Below are positions 33,906 to 42,050 of a DNA stretch of 45,982 nt, piece after piece; position 1 is the first letter of the stretch, and the number at the start of each line of letters is the position of its first letter. The stretch is from Candidatus Thorarchaeota archaeon (GTDB lineage Archaea > Asgardarchaeota > Thorarchaeia > Thorarchaeales > Thorarchaeaceae): the NCBI GenBank assembly GCA_018238375.1, contig JABCTJ010000093.1, positions 1 to 45,982 on the forward strand. Direction: 5' to 3'. The notes beneath the pieces are model-generated. The model was not told the DNA's origin and did not search any database. It saw only the letters and a list, made by a program, of their open reading frames with translations. A program made the position numbers and the translations under genes.

Positions 33906-34685
33906 CTATACCAGAGCGAAGTTCATCAATGCAGAGTGAGCCCATGACGCTAGAATCATGGGCTTTTCGCGTCCAAACACTCGAATCGTGTTCAGCACTC
34001 CTACAGAGAGAAGATTGCTGATATAGTACGAAACCAGGCTCTTGTCAAGAGACAATGCCCTGCTCAGCTCAGCCTGGGTAACTCGACCATTCTTCATGCA
34101 CTCAAAGAGAATCGAGGCAACCGTCGGATTCCTTGACATAGCTGTCAATCGCAGGACCTGCTCATCGTCGGAGAACTCAGGTAGGAAGAAGTGCCTGGAG
34201 TTGCCGTTCTTGAGAGAGGTTATGTAGCCAGCCTGTTCCAGATGCTTCAGATGATATTGAAGAGCCCCCATAGCGCATCCCAGAGAACGTCGCAGCTCAC
34301 GCAAGTGTATACCAGGGTTGGATGCAATTTCATCAACTATGCGATCTCGCAGCTTCGGTGGGCTTTTCTCATCTCGTCGTGAGATTGATACAGTGCCCGC
34401 AGCGAGAACAAAGATGCAGGATGGAGTGTAGAGTTTAGCAATGACTCCAGGGAGGAGTATAGCTGTCCCGCCGCTCACTGGTGCGGCAAGGATCTGGAAA
34501 TCAATGAATACTACTTCTGAAGATCCAGAGAACGAAAGATCCTGGACCGCAACATCCGGACCGATTGGGATTGAATTGAAGAACAGCATACTAACGACTC
34601 CAGTAAGAACGAGTGATAGAGTCACAGCCAGTACGGCTTTTCTAGTACGGTCTCCCATAATTCTGCCCATCTGGAGTACGCTCAA
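33906..34685 (-). CDS. Membrane-anchored winged-helix regulator (ArsR-like)
   Basis: Two hydrophobic segments near the N-terminus (AVLAVTLSLVLTGVVSMLFF; TAILLPGVIAKLYTPSCIFVLAAG) flank a short outside loop. The cytoplasmic part carries two winged helices (PGIHLRELRRSLGCAMGALQYHLKHLEQAGYI, then RVTQAELSRALSLDKSLVSYYISNLLSVGVL). This is the archaeal one-component, membrane-tethered layout. It lies upstream of, and on the same strand as, the ABC exporter genes with a 136-base gap, so it probably controls them. TTG 34685 is the likely start. Confidence 0.85.
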   Translation of the reverse strand: MSVLQMGRIMGDRTRKAVLAVTLSLVLTGVVSMLFFNSIPIGPDVAVQDLSFSGSSEVVFIDFQILAAPVSGGTAILLPGVIAKLYTPSCIFVLAAGTVSISRRDEKSPPKLRDRIVDEIASNPGIHLRELRRSLGCAMGALQYHLKHLEQAGYITSLKNGNSRHFFLPEFSDDEQVLRLTAMSRNPTVASILFECMKNGRVTQAELSRALSLDKSLVSYYISNLLSVGVLNTIRVFGREKPMILASWAHSALMNFALV

Positions 34686-34863
34686 AATCCAGTTAAAGAC
34701 TATGTTTGTAGTAATTATGTACTAGCTCATTTGTTACCGTTCATTGTAAGTTGTACGAAGTTGGACACCGAAGTCTAGTACGTCCAGAAAACGGTACTGG
34801 ACTACTCCGTGAGGACCCTTTACAGGTGTGTCATATTCCTCAGAAATCAGTATCATATTGGTC

Positions 34864-34871
34864 TATATAAA
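34864..34871. promoter_or_regulatory. Consensus TATA box near the 3' end of the V4R gene
   Basis: TATATAAA is nearly symmetric, so it could work in either direction. On the plus strand it would start transcription at about 34894, right at an ATG (34895) opposite the V4R gene, giving a leaderless or antisense transcript. On the minus strand it could start a 150-base leader for the membrane-anchored regulator. Confidence 0.4.
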
Positions 34872-34920
34872 GCCCACAATAGAATTGTTCAGGTATGTCT
34901 GACTTTGCAGCCGCTGTTTG

Positions 34921-35466
34921 TTACCCGCGAGCCGGATATGTCATCGTAATTTTGAACGTACATGTTTCGTGGCCTACCGACATGCAGGTGTCCTCGATGA
35001 CATCAAGCTTTTCGAATGTGATCCTATTGAAGTCAATCAAATACTCCAAGACCGCTTCAATGAACCCCTTCAAGAAATGACAGCCAGGTTCAGTGCTCTC
35101 ATATCCTGAGGCATAAGGATTATCTCCAATCTCTATGATTGCCTCCTCGTCCAGCCAGAGCTTGTAGAGCTTAGCAATCCTAACGTCGCCGAACGGTACA
35201 ATGAGCGTTTCAAGTGCAAGCTTAATGAACTCGATAATTCCTTTGAAATCACCTGGAGGCTTCTGTTTCCCCAATTTGAAATACTCACGCTGTGTTTCAA
35301 GACCGGCCAAACGACCTGCGCTATAGTAGAGCGTAGTGGTCTTTTCAGGGAACATAACCATGATTCTACTGCCAAGCTTGTTCCAGGTTTTCGAGAAGAA
35401 GGCTTGCATTAATTGGCGATCTTTCAGCTTACCTTTCCACCATGGGATTACTTCTCTATCGGGCAT
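34921..35466 (-). CDS. V4R-domain protein
   Basis: The 181 residues fit the 4-vinyl reductase (V4R) fold, related to heme-NO-binding and TRAPP domains: YYSAGRLAGLETQREYF, IIEFIKLALETLIVPFGDVRI, GCHFLKGFIEAVLEYLIDF and the signature EDTCMSVGHETCTFKI with two Cys. V4R modules bind small molecules, lipids or hydrocarbons, or act as protein dimers. It is the last gene of the V4R-TRAPP-roadblock operon. A start at ATG 35466 is reasonable. Confidence 0.82.
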   Translation of the reverse strand: MPDREVIPWWKGKLKDRQLMQAFFSKTWNKLGSRIMVMFPEKTTTLYYSAGRLAGLETQREYFKLGKQKPPGDFKGIIEFIKLALETLIVPFGDVRIAKLYKLWLDEEAIIEIGDNPYASGYESTEPGCHFLKGFIEAVLEYLIDFNRITFEKLDVIEDTCMSVGHETCTFKITMTYPARG

Positions 35467-35535
35467 CTGAGTCGCTCCAGTTGGAGTTTATTCTCCGGGG
35501 GTTGTTAAGTGCTTTGCGCTGATGTAACTGTAAGA

Positions 35536-36012
35536 TCACCATACAAGACGTACATTCCAAGTACAGGCATCAGCCCCGGTAGCACGACACAGCTCCTGAA
35601 AAACCTTGGACTCTACGCCCTTGAACTCAAGAATAGATTCGAGAATGCCACTGAAGATTTCACAGTAGCCGAAGCCGCGCATCCCCTCGAGATGCACATC
35701 TTGGCACCACAAGCAGTCTTTGTCAGTTACACGAACAGAACCACGAGCCGTTTCCATGTCTACAGAGGAAGGCTTCCTGTTGAAGAGACTCTTGAATACA
35801 ACATCCATCAGCTTAGCGACATCTTCCCTAGTGGCTATAGTGTCCTTTGTCTTGTCGACTATCTCAGTGGTGAGGTACACCTGTGAACCAATCTCACGAC
35901 CAAGGTCACGCAAGCGCTGATTTGCATCTTCAATGCTAGCCGTACTGGATAGTATTTCTTCGACATATTTTGAATATAGGGTGAGAAGTAAGGGATTCTG
36001 TATCTTCGCCAT
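35536..36012 (-). CDS. Bet3/TRAPP-like (V4R-superfamily) protein
   Basis: The layout follows eukaryotic Bet3/TRAPPC3 along its length. A first helix is followed by IEDANQRLRDLGREIGSQV (compare the Bet3 pattern EDVNKxLxxMGYNIG), VAKLMDVVFKSLFNRKPSSV, LWCQDVHLEGMRGFGYCEIFSGILESILEFKGV, then a Cys-containing end ATGADACTWNVRL. Bet3 is the core of TRAPP, the Rab exchange factor and tether. An archaeal V4R homologue is the alternative, since the folds are related. The gene lies 69 bases upstream of the V4R gene and 28 downstream of a roadblock gene, all in one direction. Confidence 0.72.
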   Translation of the reverse strand: MAKIQNPLLLTLYSKYVEEILSSTASIEDANQRLRDLGREIGSQVYLTTEIVDKTKDTIATREDVAKLMDVVFKSLFNRKPSSVDMETARGSVRVTDKDCLWCQDVHLEGMRGFGYCEIFSGILESILEFKGVESKVFQELCRATGADACTWNVRLVW

Positions 36013-36040
36013 TGAACTCTGACCTCGGATGGTTAGTCAC

Positions 36041-37036
36041 TTACACTGTCTTTCCAATCATCTTGAGACCGTGCTTCCTGTAAAGTGCAACGGTCTGAAT
36101 GACCTTAACGTTTGGGACACCCAGAAGGTCTGCAATCGCGTCCGTCGTCTGTGTGCCGTCACATGCAGCAATAATGCGTCTATCTTCCGGCTTAACCTTG
36201 TCAGGAGAACCTTCGTACTTGGGGCACTTCACAAAGCGGCCAAGAGTTGTTTCCGTTTTCTTGACCTTGCCTGTTTCAATTGGAACATTGACTATTCCCT
36301 TGGACGCCGCCCACATCAACAGCTCCGCTACGCGCTCATTGGATTGGAACATCGAATCTGCAATCCGTTCCACGTTTTGTGCATCATCAACAAGCATCAG
36401 CACGTCAAACCCGAAGTTTCGGTGTTTCTTCTTCATCTCCATGTACAGCTCTGAGTCAAGGGTTAGGGCCGCTGCGTATGTTTCACCGCGCTTCGGAACT
36501 GTGGAAGGTTGAACTGCAAAATCTTCTGGTGACCTTTCGATGACTGGTGCAGGTGCTGCGGACACTGCTGGTGATGCCACTGCTGTCTTTGGTGTTTCGA
36601 CAGGCAACCCATTGGAAGAAGGCACCGGGGAAGTGGATGCTGCATTGATTGCCATAGTTTCTAGTACTTGGAGGTTCCCCTCCACAGAGTCCTCGAACTC
36701 GTCAGGTGGCGGAGGTAGTTCAATACCTTCTAGCATGCGCAATACGTTTTTCGTCTTTGCTATCGCTAAGCCCAATTGCAATTCAGGAACATAGAGAACC
36801 GTTAGTATCCAGTTTACGTCTACTGGTGACAGGACCACTAAGCCCTTCTCAGTATCTATTGTCATAAGGCGTAGATCGGACTTGTAGAGACTGATACTAT
36901 CCCTCACGCGGGGAAACAGTTCATCAGGAAACGAGAAGCTGACAAAGGGCCGTCCGTTCTTGGTCATCAATGAGTAACCCAATACTTGGTCATCAAATCT
37001 GAGCTTTGATAGAGATCGTTCCAGATCGGTCGTCAT
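36041..37036 (-). CDS. Roadblock-like domain with C-terminal winged helix (paralogue 1)
   Basis: The N-terminal roadblock/longin-like unit (about 1-110) reads MTTDLERSLSKLRFDDQVLGYSLMTKNGRPFVSFSFPDE...GLVVLSPVDVNWILTVLYVP. Then comes an ELPPPPDEFE hinge, a Pro/Ala-rich linker and two helical winged-helix-like parts (DVLMLVDDAQNVERIADSMFQSNERVAELLMWAASKG; IIAACDGTQTTDAIADLLGVPNVKVIQTVALYRKHG). It is clearly paralogous to the gene at 39318. ATG 37036 is preferred to 37084, as it aligns with the paralogue start. It leads the TRAPP and V4R genes. Confidence 0.85.
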   Translation of the reverse strand: MTTDLERSLSKLRFDDQVLGYSLMTKNGRPFVSFSFPDELFPRVRDSISLYKSDLRLMTIDTEKGLVVLSPVDVNWILTVLYVPELQLGLAIAKTKNVLRMLEGIELPPPPDEFEDSVEGNLQVLETMAINAASTSPVPSSNGLPVETPKTAVASPAVSAAPAPVIERSPEDFAVQPSTVPKRGETYAAALTLDSELYMEMKKKHRNFGFDVLMLVDDAQNVERIADSMFQSNERVAELLMWAASKGIVNVPIETGKVKKTETTLGRFVKCPKYEGSPDKVKPEDRRIIAACDGTQTTDAIADLLGVPNVKVIQTVALYRKHGLKMIGKTV

Positions 37037-37371
37037 TCTGGTGCACCTTGCAATTTCAATCTGCACTCGGTCCCGCGTGTGCACACTTCTTTCTCAGAGT
37101 GTTCTGAAAAGCATTGCGGTATCATACTCGATGAAGGGGGGTCTGAGTGGCTCAAACGAAACTGACTAGGACTCCATTCTTGGTTCAAAGACAACCTAGC
37201 GGTACGAGAACGTGCATGGGTGGTCGAAGATGTGCACTAGTTGCTCCTACTGGGCTGAACAAATGGCCAAACATTCAAAGCGCTGAATCAGTCCACTATT
37301 GTCAAGCCCAAAACGATTAAGACTCGAACCGACATTCTCAGGACTGTGGAAAAGGAAAAGGATTGACAAGA

Positions 37372-37950
37372 ATGCGGAATATTATCGGAGGTTTGGTTGG
37401 TGCACTGGTTGGTTCAAGCATGATTGCCATCCTGCTGGCCTTGCTTCCAACCGAGTATCCATCACCATTCGGTCTATTCTGGATAGCCTTCAGCGGCAGT
37501 GATTCGCTTCTAGATTCTGCAACCGGCTTGCTCAGTTCAACCACTTGGATATTGTACGTCATGACGTGGATTGCGATTGGGCTCGTAACTGCTCCGTTCG
37601 CTAAATCGGAATGGAATGCTGTGCGAACCGCCCTTTGGGTCGGTGTGTTCCTCTCCATATTCGCTGTTTCATCCGCTCTGCTCTTGGATCCCTCGCTGTG
37701 GACACTTGATAGAGATGCGAGAAACATCTACCTCATTCTGCAGTTTGCCACTGGAATCGCTTATTCGCTACTGGCCCTAGTCAGCTCGATACCATTAGCA
37801 ATACTGCTCCAGAAAGTAAGAAGAGAGTCTGATGTGCCACCTCCAATCAAGATTGAAACTATATGTGAGTGTGGAGCGGTCTTCAAATCTGCTCCGCTCA
37901 TGTGTGCGGAGTGTGGACAGATTCTCAGAAATGAGCCTGAAGCAGTTTGA
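37372..37950 (+). CDS. Four-helix membrane protein with C-terminal zinc ribbon
   Basis: Four hydrophobic segments (NIIGGLVGALVGSSMIAILLALL, WILYVMTWIAIGLVTAPF, ALWVGVFLSIFAVSSALLL, YLILQFATGIAYSLLALVSSIPLAILL) are followed by a cytosolic zinc-ribbon tail CECGAVFKSAPLMCAECGQIL. Soluble zinc ribbons on a membrane core are common in archaeal proteins of unknown role. ATG 37372 (MRNIIGG) is preferred. The 288 bases upstream have no other gene. Confidence 0.75.
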   Translation: MRNIIGGLVGALVGSSMIAILLALLPTEYPSPFGLFWIAFSGSDSLLDSATGLLSSTTWILYVMTWIAIGLVTAPFAKSEWNAVRTALWVGVFLSIFAVSSALLLDPSLWTLDRDARNIYLILQFATGIAYSLLALVSSIPLAILLQKVRRESDVPPPIKIETICECGAVFKSAPLMCAECGQILRNEPEAV

Positions 37951-37964
37951 TTAAAGTGCGACGC

Positions 37965-38480
37965 CTAACGCTCCCTGCTGATTCCTCCGCCGAGAAGGCC
38001 CCCAAAACCTGTTGCTATAGCGGGATACAACGTGCCAGTGAGCACTCTCTGAAGGAGTAGCATGGATTCGGCACCAGCAATCTGTGTGAAGTCTGGTACT
38101 TGGACAAAGAAGACCAACAGCCAAATCAAGAAAGCCCCTATGATAGCTGAGAACAATGCTGAAAGAACTCCAGGCAGTATGTCCTTAGACAGAAGACCAG
38201 CAATGAGACCACCCAGCCCCCAGGTTAGAAACATCAAGACCGGCACTTCCTGCGCGCCATACGTCAGACCGACTCCCAATTCAGAGGGGTAGAGCACAGT
38301 TCCCATAACAACCAGCTTGAGCTCCAAATCAGTAAATGTCAGAAAGTCATTAATGATTCGCGGGTCGACTACATCCGGGGGAATGAACAGACCGAATGTT
38401 AGTATCACGAATGTAACCGTGAAAGTGACTACTAGGCCCACGAGCGTGCCAAGACCTTGTCCCAAAATGATTTCCTCCAT
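37965..38480 (-). CDS. Four- to five-helix membrane protein of unknown function
   Basis: Glycine-rich hydrophobic helices dominate (GTLVGLVVTFTVTFVILTFGLFI, VLMFLTWGLGGLIAGLLSKDILPGVLSALFSAIIGAFLIWLLVFFV, GTLYPAIATGFGGLLGGGISRER). No conserved motif is recognisable. It converges with the preceding membrane-protein gene (14 bases apart) and diverges from the cyclase gene. Confidence 0.65.
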   Translation of the reverse strand: MEEIILGQGLGTLVGLVVTFTVTFVILTFGLFIPPDVVDPRIINDFLTFTDLELKLVVMGTVLYPSELGVGLTYGAQEVPVLMFLTWGLGGLIAGLLSKDILPGVLSALFSAIIGAFLIWLLVFFVQVPDFTQIAGAESMLLLQRVLTGTLYPAIATGFGGLLGGGISRER

Positions 38481-38530
38481 GCGTGCTTGCTGCTACCAAT
38501 AAGAAGTAATCCAGAGCATTTATGCCTATT

Positions 38531-38544
38531 CTATGCGGGCATAG
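38531..38544. promoter_or_regulatory. Inverted repeat upstream of the cyclase gene
   Basis: CTATGC-GG-GCATAG is a perfect 6+6 inverted repeat between the membrane-protein gene at 38480 and the likely start of the cyclase at TTG 38561. It could be an operator for either divergent gene. Confidence 0.4.
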
Positions 38545-38560
38545 ACTGTGTGATTCAACC

Positions 38561-39208
38561 TTGAACAAGATTGTGGACCTTACATTACCGCTCTATGCCA
38601 ATGTGCCAGTCAGACCGGGCGACCCCGGAGTCGTCATGGGCGATCTCGCAGATATCGCCACTGAGGGGTACCGTTTGACTCATCTCTCAATGAGCACTCA
38701 CACTGGCACTCACGTAGACGCGCCTTCGCACATCATCGAATCGGGGGATACTCTGAACAACATCAGTTTCGATGTACTAGTAGGGCCATGTAGCCTTGTG
38801 AATGTGGCAGGCGAACCTGAGTCTTCTATTACGCTAGACGACCTCATTATTCACAAAGAAGCTATCAGAGGCGCAGGTCGTGTCGTTCTCAAATCGGGTT
38901 GGGCGAAACGGTGGGGCACGCCGGAGTACTACCACAATTCACCATCCATCACCATAGAGGCTGCTAGATGGCTTGCAGGAAAAGATGTACATGTGAAGCT
39001 AGTTGGCTTCGACATGCCTACACCATCAGTGAAGCAAGAAATTGACATCCATAAAGTGTTTCTCGAAGCGGGCATTCCTATAGTGGAATGTCTGAATCTT
39101 GAGAACCTGACTCAATCTCACTTCGAGATAGTGGTAGCCCCACTCCCGCTGCGTAACCGAGAAGGCGCCCCGTGTAGAGTGCTTGGTCTGCTCAATTCGT
39201 TTTCTTAA
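38561..39208 (+). CDS. Cyclase/kynurenine formamidase-family hydrolase
   Basis: The family motif HTGTHVDAPSHI (HxGTHxDxPxH) provides the metal ligands, and GCSL-like and VKLVGFDMPTPSV regions complete the fold. Members hydrolyse formyl- or acyl-amides, as in N-formylkynurenine, but many have other substrates, so the reaction here is unassigned. From TTG 38561 the protein starts (L)NKIVDLTLPLYANVPVRPGDP, as in relatives; the ORF track ATG 38522 would add 13 residues and include the inverted repeat. A strong terminator follows. Confidence 0.88.
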   Translation: MNKIVDLTLPLYANVPVRPGDPGVVMGDLADIATEGYRLTHLSMSTHTGTHVDAPSHIIESGDTLNNISFDVLVGPCSLVNVAGEPESSITLDDLIIHKEAIRGAGRVVLKSGWAKRWGTPEYYHNSPSITIEAARWLAGKDVHVKLVGFDMPTPSVKQEIDIHKVFLEAGIPIVECLNLENLTQSHFEIVVAPLPLRNREGAPCRVLGLLNSFS

Positions 39209-39265
39209 TGGCTCAGGTGCTATCTACATCACCTAGAGCCTTGCAGGATTTTTTGTAAGACTCGC

Positions 39266-39300
39266 CATTGAATCCTCTGAGATTCAATGCCCCTTTTTTT
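39266..39300 (+). terminator. Hairpin plus T-run terminator after the cyclase gene
   Basis: CATTGAATC / GATTCAATG (9 perfect pairs) around CTCTGA is followed by CCCC and seven T. This is a textbook stem-loop/U-run form. It lies between converging genes and may serve the plus-strand cyclase. Intrinsic-type hairpins are less usual in archaea than bare T-runs, so the second T-run near 39248 may help. Confidence 0.7.
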
Positions 39301-39317
39301 CACTCCATATGATGACG

Positions 39318-40247
39318 CTATTCTCTTGTTTTTCTAATCATTCTGAGGTTATTGCCGCGATAAGGTACAATGCACTGTAGAGCATTGAAATGCAGTATGC
39401 CGAGTTTTTCTGCAATCTCATAGACTGTTCGTGTGCCGTCACAAAGCTCAAGAACATCTCTGTGCTTCTTCTTTGCCTTCTTGATTTTCCCCTCGAATAG
39501 GGGCAGTTCAATAATCTCTCTGGCACTGGTTTCCTGTTCCTCTGGGCACTCAACATCCACGACACCCTTTTGCAGACACCACTGAGCAACCTCAAGCACA
39601 TGCTCAACTCGCCTTGACAGGATATCTGCAATCTCGACAACCGTGCGCTTCTTGTCCACCATAAGAAGGATATCCACTCCTACATTGGCAAACTGCTTCT
39701 TGAATTCAATATTCAGAGCTGAGTCAATCATGAATGCATCAGAGTACACAACTCCGGGTAGTACAACACAACCATATCGGACTATGGTGTCAGAGGGAAT
39801 CCACTCCTCAGCTTTCACCATCACAACTGGTTGTGGGTTCTCCTCAACAGCAGGACTGATAGCTGCTGAAGTCCCTGAGCCGACTTCCGATACAACCGAA
39901 ATCGGATGTTCAATGGGCGCTGGTGGAGGCGGTAGCGTGACGTCCTCAAGAAGTCGTGCCACATTCTTAACCTTCTGGAGCGCACTACCAAGTGACTCCG
40001 CGGGTTCGAAAAGAACGCCAAGGATCCATTCCGGGTCCACTCGAGCCAGAATCACTGTGCCTGCATCAGTTATGATATTCATGAGGCGAAGAGATGATTC
40101 ATGGATTTGGAGAGCGCCCTGAATCGGAGGAAGAGCCTCATCAGGCAAGGAGAAGGACAGAAATGGCTGACCATCATTTGTAATCAGCGCATAACCACTG
40201 ACAGACTCGTCATACCTAAGTTTAGTAAGCACACGCTCAAGTTTCAA
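39318..40247 (-). CDS. Roadblock-like domain with C-terminal winged helix (paralogue 2)
   Basis: This paralogue of the 36041 gene starts MKLERVLTKLRYDESVSGYALITNDGQPFLSFSLPDEALPPIQG (roadblock part), has TVILARVDPEWILGVLFEP and the same EDVTLPPPPAPIE hinge, then a Pro-rich linker and two winged-helix-like regions (ADILSRRVEHVLEVAQWCLQKG; VLELCDGTRTVYEIAEKLGILH). The linker and the middle part differ, while the ends are similar. The function is unknown; roadblock proteins dimerise and act as platforms or regulators for GTPases. Confidence 0.85.
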   Translation of the reverse strand: MKLERVLTKLRYDESVSGYALITNDGQPFLSFSLPDEALPPIQGALQIHESSLRLMNIITDAGTVILARVDPEWILGVLFEPAESLGSALQKVKNVARLLEDVTLPPPPAPIEHPISVVSEVGSGTSAAISPAVEENPQPVVMVKAEEWIPSDTIVRYGCVVLPGVVYSDAFMIDSALNIEFKKQFANVGVDILLMVDKKRTVVEIADILSRRVEHVLEVAQWCLQKGVVDVECPEEQETSAREIIELPLFEGKIKKAKKKHRDVLELCDGTRTVYEIAEKLGILHFNALQCIVPYRGNNLRMIRKTRE

Positions 40248-40298
40248 TGCGGCATCACACCTAGCTAACCGCGACTAATACCTGATTTCTGCTGCGCG

Positions 40299-41405
40299 CT
40301 AATCCATAAGTAAGTTTGTAGCACTTTCAGAAATGGCAGGAGTAGAACTCAGGAACTTAATTACCTCTTCGCCAGAGGGGTGCGTGGCTGAAGGGGAGGA
40401 TACATAGAGAGAAGCAACGGCATTTGCGAGGTGAAGGCGATCCTTCGTCCCAAGATTGGTGAGTGTGCCATAGATGTTGCCCGCGTTCCAAGCATCTCCC
40501 GCTCCACACATAATTTTGCACTCAACCCTGAATGCCGGCACAACTGTGGTTTCATCGTTTTCAATCGACGCAGAGAATTCAGACGTATGGAGATCTACTC
40601 GAACTCCGGTTTCCTTTGAAACCAGTTTCGCTGCGTTGAGCCACTTGGTGGAATCCTGTATCGCTTCGCGCCAGCGATTATCTTCTCCCGAGAGCACCCA
40701 AGCAAGCCAGCAAGCCTCATTTTCGTTCATACCTAGAATGTCGACAAGATCCTCCGAGAGCACTCGACTGACGAGAGGCTGCAAAATGCTCATATTATCA
40801 GAAGGATCACCTATGTCAAGATATGTTGTTGCGCTGGTTTCATCGCGGACCATCTTGAACAAGTCCTCGGCAAGACTAGCACCGTGTCGATTATGATTGA
40901 GACATAGGAGTGCTACAAGCCCGCTGTTGCGTATTGCATCCAGGTCATTCTCGCTGAGCATGGAAAACTCGAATCCTGCCGCGGAACCACTATCGCTGAC
41001 CATCAGGTTGACCTTGCGACCCCGATACTCCGTTTCTATTGAAACCGTCGCTGAGAGGCGGCCATCGGTATGGACATGACTAAGATCCAACTTCGGATTA
41101 ACCAGGCCTCTAAGCATGGAAGCGCCGTGTTCATCAGTTGTCACAATAAGACACGGGTCTGCTCCAAGTGAGAGAAGAGCTGATGCAGTATTGACAGAGT
41201 TCCCACCGCGGCGAATCAACTGAGTGGTATTCATCAAGTTGCCGCCGCCTTGTTCAGCCAATCGCCTTAGCTTCGTCAAGAAGTCTTCGAACTCATCAAC
41301 CACTACGAAGTGATCAAGGAAGAAATCCGGCAGGACCACAACACATGGCATCTCTGGAGGATTCTGCAGTTTCTCAACGAGCTGATTGTAATCCAGCTCA
41401 ATCAC
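40299..41405 (-). CDS. PfkB/ribokinase-family sugar kinase
   Basis: The protein has the PfkB motifs GGNSVNTASALLSLGADPCLI and MCGAGDAWNAGNIYG (the GAGD anion hole with the catalytic Asp). It phosphorylates a sugar, nucleoside or related alcohol with ATP or ADP; the substrate cannot be read from the sequence. The N-terminus has about 45 extra residues (VVVLPDFFLDHFVVV). The L13e gene precedes it by 29 bases on the same strand. Confidence 0.9.
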   Translation of the reverse strand: MIELDYNQLVEKLQNPPEMPCVVVLPDFFLDHFVVVDEFEDFLTKLRRLAEQGGGNLMNTTQLIRRGGNSVNTASALLSLGADPCLIVTTDEHGASMLRGLVNPKLDLSHVHTDGRLSATVSIETEYRGRKVNLMVSDSGSAAGFEFSMLSENDLDAIRNSGLVALLCLNHNRHGASLAEDLFKMVRDETSATTYLDIGDPSDNMSILQPLVSRVLSEDLVDILGMNENEACWLAWVLSGEDNRWREAIQDSTKWLNAAKLVSKETGVRVDLHTSEFSASIENDETTVVPAFRVECKIMCGAGDAWNAGNIYGTLTNLGTKDRLHLANAVASLYVSSPSATHPSGEEVIKFLSSTPAISESATNLLMD

Positions 41406-41434
41406 CTAGTGTGAGGGGGGGTGAGAAGCTTCCA

Positions 41435-41878
41435 TTAAATCTTCTTCAGTGCAGCCTTGACCATCGCTGTGACCCTGTCCTCGTCAATCCCTGTCTTCTT
41501 GGCCACTTTAGTAATTTCACAGTATGCGAGGTCGGACATATTCATTATGCCGATTTCTACGAGCTGCTTTGCTTCGACCTTCTTAACCGCCCTGAGTGAA
41601 AAGAGCTCATCGATTGCTTTGTCTAATCCCTTCACAGGCTTAGGCTTCGAAACCGTGGCTGCAATCTTCTTCAAGTCTTTAGCGTACTGCTTGAGCGCAT
41701 CGATGTTCTCCTGATGGGTTGTCTTTCTGCGAAGGTCCACAATTAGACCCATCCTTCGCGCCTCAGCAATTGTCAGGCCTGCTTGTTTTGCCTCGTCTAT
41801 ACTGAATCCACGACCTATCTTTGGACGTGCATCTCTTGGGGATTTCACAACAGGCTCAGCAAAGGTATCAAAACTCAT
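41435..41878 (-). CDS. Ribosomal protein L13e with C-terminal helix-hairpin-helix-like extension
   Basis: The N-terminal half matches eL13: KIGRGFSIDEAKQAGLTIAEARRMGLIVDLRRKTTHQENIDALKQYAKDLK. The C-terminal region (KKVEAKQLVEIGIMNMSDLAYCEITKVAKKTGIDEDRVTAMVKAAL) looks like a helix-hairpin-helix unit, absent from the eukaryotic protein. Length is 147 residues from ATG 41878, which has AGGTGA seven bases upstream; the ORF track GTG at 41890 overlaps that SD. eL13 occurs in eukaryotes, Crenarchaeota and Asgard archaea, which supports the lineage call. Confidence 0.87.
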   Translation of the reverse strand: MSFDTFAEPVVKSPRDARPKIGRGFSIDEAKQAGLTIAEARRMGLIVDLRRKTTHQENIDALKQYAKDLKKIAATVSKPKPVKGLDKAIDELFSLRAVKKVEAKQLVEIGIMNMSDLAYCEITKVAKKTGIDEDRVTAMVKAALKKI

Positions 41879-41913
41879 GGACTGTTTCACCTGACTCGGC
41901 GCTCGAACAGGGT

Positions 41914-41935
41914 GTTCTCTTATTAGGCTTTCGAG
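41914..41935 (-). repeat. Repeat copy 1; also the likely L13e promoter
   Basis: On the minus strand the block reads CTCGAAAGCCTAATAAGAG and ends GAAC. CGAAAG suits a BRE and CTAATAAG a TATA box, 26 bases before a predicted start near 41896 and 18 bases before the AGG-bearing leader of L13e. A 19-nt overlap is repeated at 42694 and the whole 22 nt at 44651. Confidence 0.65.
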
Positions 41936-42004
41936 GTGGCTGTTGTTTGCTGTCTATACAGGGCTAAGGAGCAAACGTGGCAATTGGAGGGACGTCATTG
42001 GTTT

Positions 42005-42019
42005 GGAAACTTATATTGC
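42005..42019 (+). promoter_or_regulatory. BRE/TATA promoter of the small membrane protein at 42051
   Basis: GGAAACTTATATTGC places a BRE (GGAAAC) beside TTATATTG. The predicted transcription start is about 42039, 12 bases before ATG 42051. Confidence 0.55.
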
Positions 42020-42050
42020 ATAGATTGACAACTCAAGAATCGGTGAAATC

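Noticed and set aside
34895-35080. 61-aa plus-strand ORF opposite the V4R gene
   Set aside because: The conserved Cys-rich end of V4R lies on the other strand. The ORF is a shadow, although the promoter before it is worth checking.
37085-37362. Possible tRNA in the gap before the membrane protein (ggtctgagtggctcaaa, ggttcaaagac)
   Set aside because: D-arm-like and T-arm-like words are present, but no acceptor stem or anticodon arm pairs with them.
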